DNA from: Treponema sp.
GTDB taxonomy: Bacteria > Spirochaetota > Spirochaetia > Treponematales > Treponemataceae
DNA length: 64,000 nucleotides
Direction of reading: 5' to 3'
Assembly (NCBI GenBank): GCA_024402475.1
Contig: JAKSTQ010000012.1
Span: 1-64,000, forward strand
Under the pieces are notes generated by a model that saw only the letters and a program-made list of their open reading frames with translations, made no database searches and was not told where the DNA came from. Positions within the stretch are counted from its first letter, which is position 1, and every line of letters starts with the position of its first letter. Shown here in pieces: positions 61,958-64,000 of the stretch. A program made the position numbers and the translations under genes.

Positions 61958-61986
61958 ATTATAGAACAAAGATTCTATTCCGCCAA
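61958..61986 (-). promoter_or_regulatory. Promoter of the rnf operon
   Basis: TTGGCG (61981-61986), a 17-nt spacer and TATAAT (61958-61963) on the minus strand; the -10 ends 9 nt before the ATG, so the leader is about 2 nt. Confidence 0.65.
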
Positions 61987-62028
61987 GTTCACAAGCCATT
62001 TTTCACGCTACAAGCTGTTCATACTGTT

Positions 62029-62394
62029 TTAAGTTATAAGCTTAAAATTCTTACCTTCATAAATCCGAACAGGATTTCCACGAACGATGCCGTTACTTGA
62101 ATTCCATGCTGCCTCACCAAGTTTTGATTTTTCCGCAGACACTCTTTTTTTTAATTCCAGCTCCAGCTTTTCTAATGCACGTTTTCTGTTTAATGCCTGA
62201 CTGCGTTCAAGAAAAGCAAGATCCGCAGATGTTTCAAAAATCACAGAACTCCATCCGTTACAGAATCTGGATTCATTTTTGCTTTTAATTTCGAAAGTGT
62301 GAACATAAAATTCTTTCTGCAAAGCTTCAAACAATAATCGCACTGCAAGCTCGCATTCAACAGGACCCTGACCGCTTGAAATCTGTAAAATCAT
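62029..62394 (-). CDS. prfH: PrfH (release factor H) with the GGQ domain missing
   Basis: A 121-residue protein. Its N-terminus (ILQISSGQGPVECELAVRLLFEAL) and C-terminus (NRKRALEKLELELKKR...NGIVRGNPVRIYEG) match PrfH, a release-factor homologue paired with RtcB that hydrolyses peptidyl-tRNA on ribosomes damaged in 16S rRNA. PrfH is normally about 200 residues. Here the N-terminal segment joins around residues 60-65 directly to SQALNRKR, skipping about 80 residues that hold the catalytic GGQ. The frame is open and overlaps rtcB by 4 nt (ATGA), so it is probably translated. Either an in-frame deletion or a non-catalytic variant. Confidence 0.82.
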   Translation of the reverse strand: MILQISSGQGPVECELAVRLLFEALQKEFYVHTFEIKSKNESRFCNGWSSVIFETSADLAFLERSQALNRKRALEKLELELKKRVSAEKSKLGEAAWNSSNGIVRGNPVRIYEGKNFKLIT

Positions 62395-63518
62395 TCTTCA
62401 CCTCCGGCTTTAAAATTGTAAACAGGCTTAAGAATTTCCGTAACTTCCACTGCAGGTTCAATTGCATTTTGAATTTCATCAATTCCGCGGTAAGCAAATG
62501 GAGCTTCATCTAAAGTTCCTGCATTTATACAGGAAGAATAAATTCCTTTCATACAGGCTTTAAAGCTGCTTACAGTAAAAGATTTTTTTACGTCTTCGCG
62601 CTTCATAATTCGGCCAGCACCATGAGGAGCAGAATAATTCCATTCAGAATTTCCCTTCCCTTTTCCAAGAATCACTCCATCCCTCATGTTTATTGGAATG
62701 ATTACCTTCTGATCTTTTTTTGCACTGATCGAACCTTTTCTCAAAATGGGCTTTTCAAGTTCTTCGTTATCAAAATCAATGTAATTGTGAATGCAGGAAT
62801 ACGGCTCTTCTGTTTTCCATTTCATTCCTTTTACAATTTCATCAATAATGGCAAGACGATTCAGTTCTGCAAATTTCTGGACTATTTTAATATCGTGAAG
62901 ATAATCTTCCATGATACTGCCGTCAAGAAAAGTCTGCTCGTAAGGAATTTCCATTCCACGCTCACGAAGAATTTTTCTTCCGCAGTTCAAATAAAAATCT
63001 GTAACTTCTTTTCCAAGATGGCGGCTGCCTGAATGAACCAGAATATAGATTCCGCTGTCCCCTTTGTCGATTTCAATAAAATGATTTCCTGAACCAGTAC
63101 TTCCAAGACTTAAAGCAGTATTCTCCTTTCGGATATGTTTACTGCAGATCAGCTTTGAAAAATCAAACTGTTCAATAAACCTGTGCACAGTTTTTCGGAT
63201 CTCAAACCCGGAAGGAATTTTTTCCCGAATCAAACTATCCAGCTGCTTAAACTCAAGCCCCCGATGTTTTATAACTTTTGCAATTGTCATTCCACAGCCG
63301 ACATCAATTCCAACAAGATTAGGAAGAATTGAATTTCCAACTGTCATACTCAAACCGATTGGCGCAACAAAACCTGGATGAACATCCGGCATTACGCAGA
63401 TGCTCTGCCCAAGCGATACATCATTATCACAGATATTTTTAATCTGCACACCAGCATAAGATTCCATAGTGTCAGAAAAGACTCTGGCACATGCATTTTT
63501 GCCTTTAATAATTTCCAT
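62391..63518 (-). CDS. rtcB: RNA ligase RtcB (PrfH-associated)
   Basis: GTP- and Mn2+-dependent RNA ligase that joins 2',3'-cyclic phosphate or 3'-phosphate ends to 5'-OH. In 375 residues the metal and guanylylation motifs are seen: GIDVGCGMTIAKV near residue 72, GSTGSGNHFIEID, LVHSGSRHLGKEV, and SAPHGAGRIMKR with the catalytic His. Length fits the shorter RtcB group found with PrfH. AAAGGAA lies upstream. The pair repairs RNA cut by ribotoxins such as colicin E3-type nucleases. The operon has a leader of about 207 nt. Confidence 0.93.
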   Translation of the reverse strand: MEIIKGKNACARVFSDTMESYAGVQIKNICDNDVSLGQSICVMPDVHPGFVAPIGLSMTVGNSILPNLVGIDVGCGMTIAKVIKHRGLEFKQLDSLIREKIPSGFEIRKTVHRFIEQFDFSKLICSKHIRKENTALSLGSTGSGNHFIEIDKGDSGIYILVHSGSRHLGKEVTDFYLNCGRKILRERGMEIPYEQTFLDGSIMEDYLHDIKIVQKFAELNRLAIIDEIVKGMKWKTEEPYSCIHNYIDFDNEELEKPILRKGSISAKKDQKVIIPINMRDGVILGKGKGNSEWNYSAPHGAGRIMKREDVKKSFTVSSFKACMKGIYSSCINAGTLDEAPFAYRGIDEIQNAIEPAVEVTEILKPVYNFKAGGEE

Positions 63519-63599
63519 AAAGTTCCTTTTAGTTTACGGAAGCGGCTGCAGCTTTGAGAAAATTAAAATGTAATGATTAAAACGGATTTATCCCGTGAA

Positions 63600-63665
63600 C
63601 TACAAAGAAACAGCCATGCTTCCAAGAATAAGATTTGTTTTGAATGATGCGTTTACGTTTGTCAT
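63600..63665 (-). CDS. 21-codon leader ORF upstream of rtcB
   Basis: A 21-residue ORF (MTNVNASFKTNLILGSMAVSL) with one of the strongest ribosome sites in the window (AAAAGGAGGA). A 9-bp inverted repeat (63610-63618 and 63663-63671) lets its start codon pair with its own codons near 17-19, closing a hairpin over the start while leaving the Shine-Dalgarno beside it. This suggests a regulatory leader peptide for rtcB-prfH, or a small protein of unknown role. Confidence 0.5.
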   Translation of the reverse strand: MTNVNASFKTNLILGSMAVSL

Positions 63666-63709
63666 GGCTGTCCTCCTTTTTAGACTTCCAGATTGGAAAA
63701 TTGAATTGA

Positions 63710-63761
63710 ATCACAAACTTGTGATATTCAAAAATATACAATTGTTAATAGAAAATATCAA
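63710..63761 (-). promoter_or_regulatory. Promoter and palindromic operator of rtcB-prfH
   Basis: On the minus strand TTGATA (63756-63761), a 17-nt spacer and TATATT (63733-63738) predict a start near 63726. A palindrome ATCACAA-AC-TTGTGAT (63710-63725) covers the first 16 transcribed bases; it may be an operator or a 5' hairpin. Confidence 0.65.
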
Positions 63762-63833
63762 GTAAAAATAATTAAAGCGGTTATTTAAATTTAGATTGAA
63801 AGAAGGGAACACTAGATGTGGGTAAAGTGCCAT

Positions 63834-64000
63834 TTATAATAGTTTAATCAGGCAATCCAATTTTTTCAGTATTCTTTTTTTGTCGTTTGGATTTATAATA
63901 TTTTGATTAAAAATAATATCTTTTTGGTATTCTAACAATTGATAGATTTCTTTTTTTTCCTCAATGCAATCTTTTTCAACGCTAAATTCATTGATACATA
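63834..64000 (-). CDS. C-terminal end of an unidentified CDS, cut by the right edge
   Basis: An open frame of 54 codons enters from the right edge and ends with TAA at 63834-63836. It is rich in Lys, Ile, Glu and Asn, predicted helical (for example EEKKEIYQLLEYQKDI and KKRILKKLDCLIKLL), and more AT-rich than its neighbours. No family can be assigned from the fragment. Confidence 0.55.
   Translation of the reverse strand, partial: CINEFSVEKDCIEEKKEIYQLLEYQKDIIFNQNIINPNDKKRILKKLDCLIKLL

Noticed and set aside
63818..63832. Possible sigma-54 promoter (TGGCAC) upstream of rtcB, as in RtcR-controlled operons
   Set aside because: The -12 element (TTGC) is absent at the right distance, and a good sigma-70 promoter is closer to the gene.
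1..64000. tRNA, rRNA, CRISPR arrays, insertion sequences, prophage genes
   Set aside because: I looked for cloverleaf-type sequences, regularly spaced repeats, transposase motifs and phage structural genes and saw none.

Overview
This window looks like part of a spirochaete chromosome, most likely a gut or rumen Treponema. That is an inference from gene content: AT-rich DNA, a complete six-gene Rnf complex, ChvE-type sugar uptake, GH13/GH77 glucan enzymes, BspA-type leucine-rich repeats, c-di-GMP proteins, and a MurA with Asp in place of the fosfomycin-sensitive Cys. I saw no rRNA, tRNA, CRISPR array, insertion sequence or prophage. Genes are dense and lie in short blocks on both strands. Several convergent neighbours share stop-codon bases.

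Layout. 1-9.5 kb is mostly housekeeping: start of an unknown gene, mnmA with a LysR regulator, a zinc-ribbon protein, folE, an Hpt/response-regulator pair, dgt, murA-pepT, and a threonine-synthase homologue whose PLP lysine is Arg. 9.5-15.8 kb is a glucan operon (malQ and a giant GH13 protein with an 18-residue Lys/Ala repeat tail). 15.9-20.2 kb holds leuB, a WYL regulator and a leucine-rich-repeat protein. 20.4-24.5 kb is a monosaccharide ABC transporter. 24.7-26.1 kb holds radC and a lipoprotein glucosaminidase.

26.1-35.4 kb is the most unusual block. A minus-strand operon encodes an SPFH/triple-zinc-ribbon protein, a four-helix membrane protein, a single-pass coiled-coil protein, two paralogous helical proteins and a bactofilin-like protein, followed by a REC-GGDEF-EAL-PAS-REC protein. 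I do not recognise this set as a described system. 35.6-40.5 kb has an iron-type ABC importer, a methyltransferase and a MATE pump. 40.5-45.5 kb is a type III restriction-modification system with a divergent Xre regulator.

45.5-45.9 kb holds a compact candidate type I toxin-antitoxin cassette: a 32-residue membrane peptide, an antisense RNA with its own promoter and terminator, and matching 5'/3' mRNA segments that could close the mRNA. 46-48.8 kb is sulfur assimilation (Rrf2 regulator, metY, cysK). 48.9-52.6 kb has two HD-GYP paralogues flanking a NifX-like gene and a truncated SDR fragment. 52.7-56.8 kb holds an SH3 protein, lysA, ddh, a flavin-reductase-like protein and a TSCPD protein. 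56.9-61.9 kb is rnfCDGEAB. 62-63.8 kb is an rtcB-prfH RNA-repair operon whose PrfH lacks the GGQ region and whose leader carries a 21-codon ORF.

One signal runs through the window. At least eleven transcription units have a -10 box ending 6-11 nt before the start codon and no Shine-Dalgarno, so they should be leaderless or nearly so, while internal operon genes have good Shine-Dalgarno sites.
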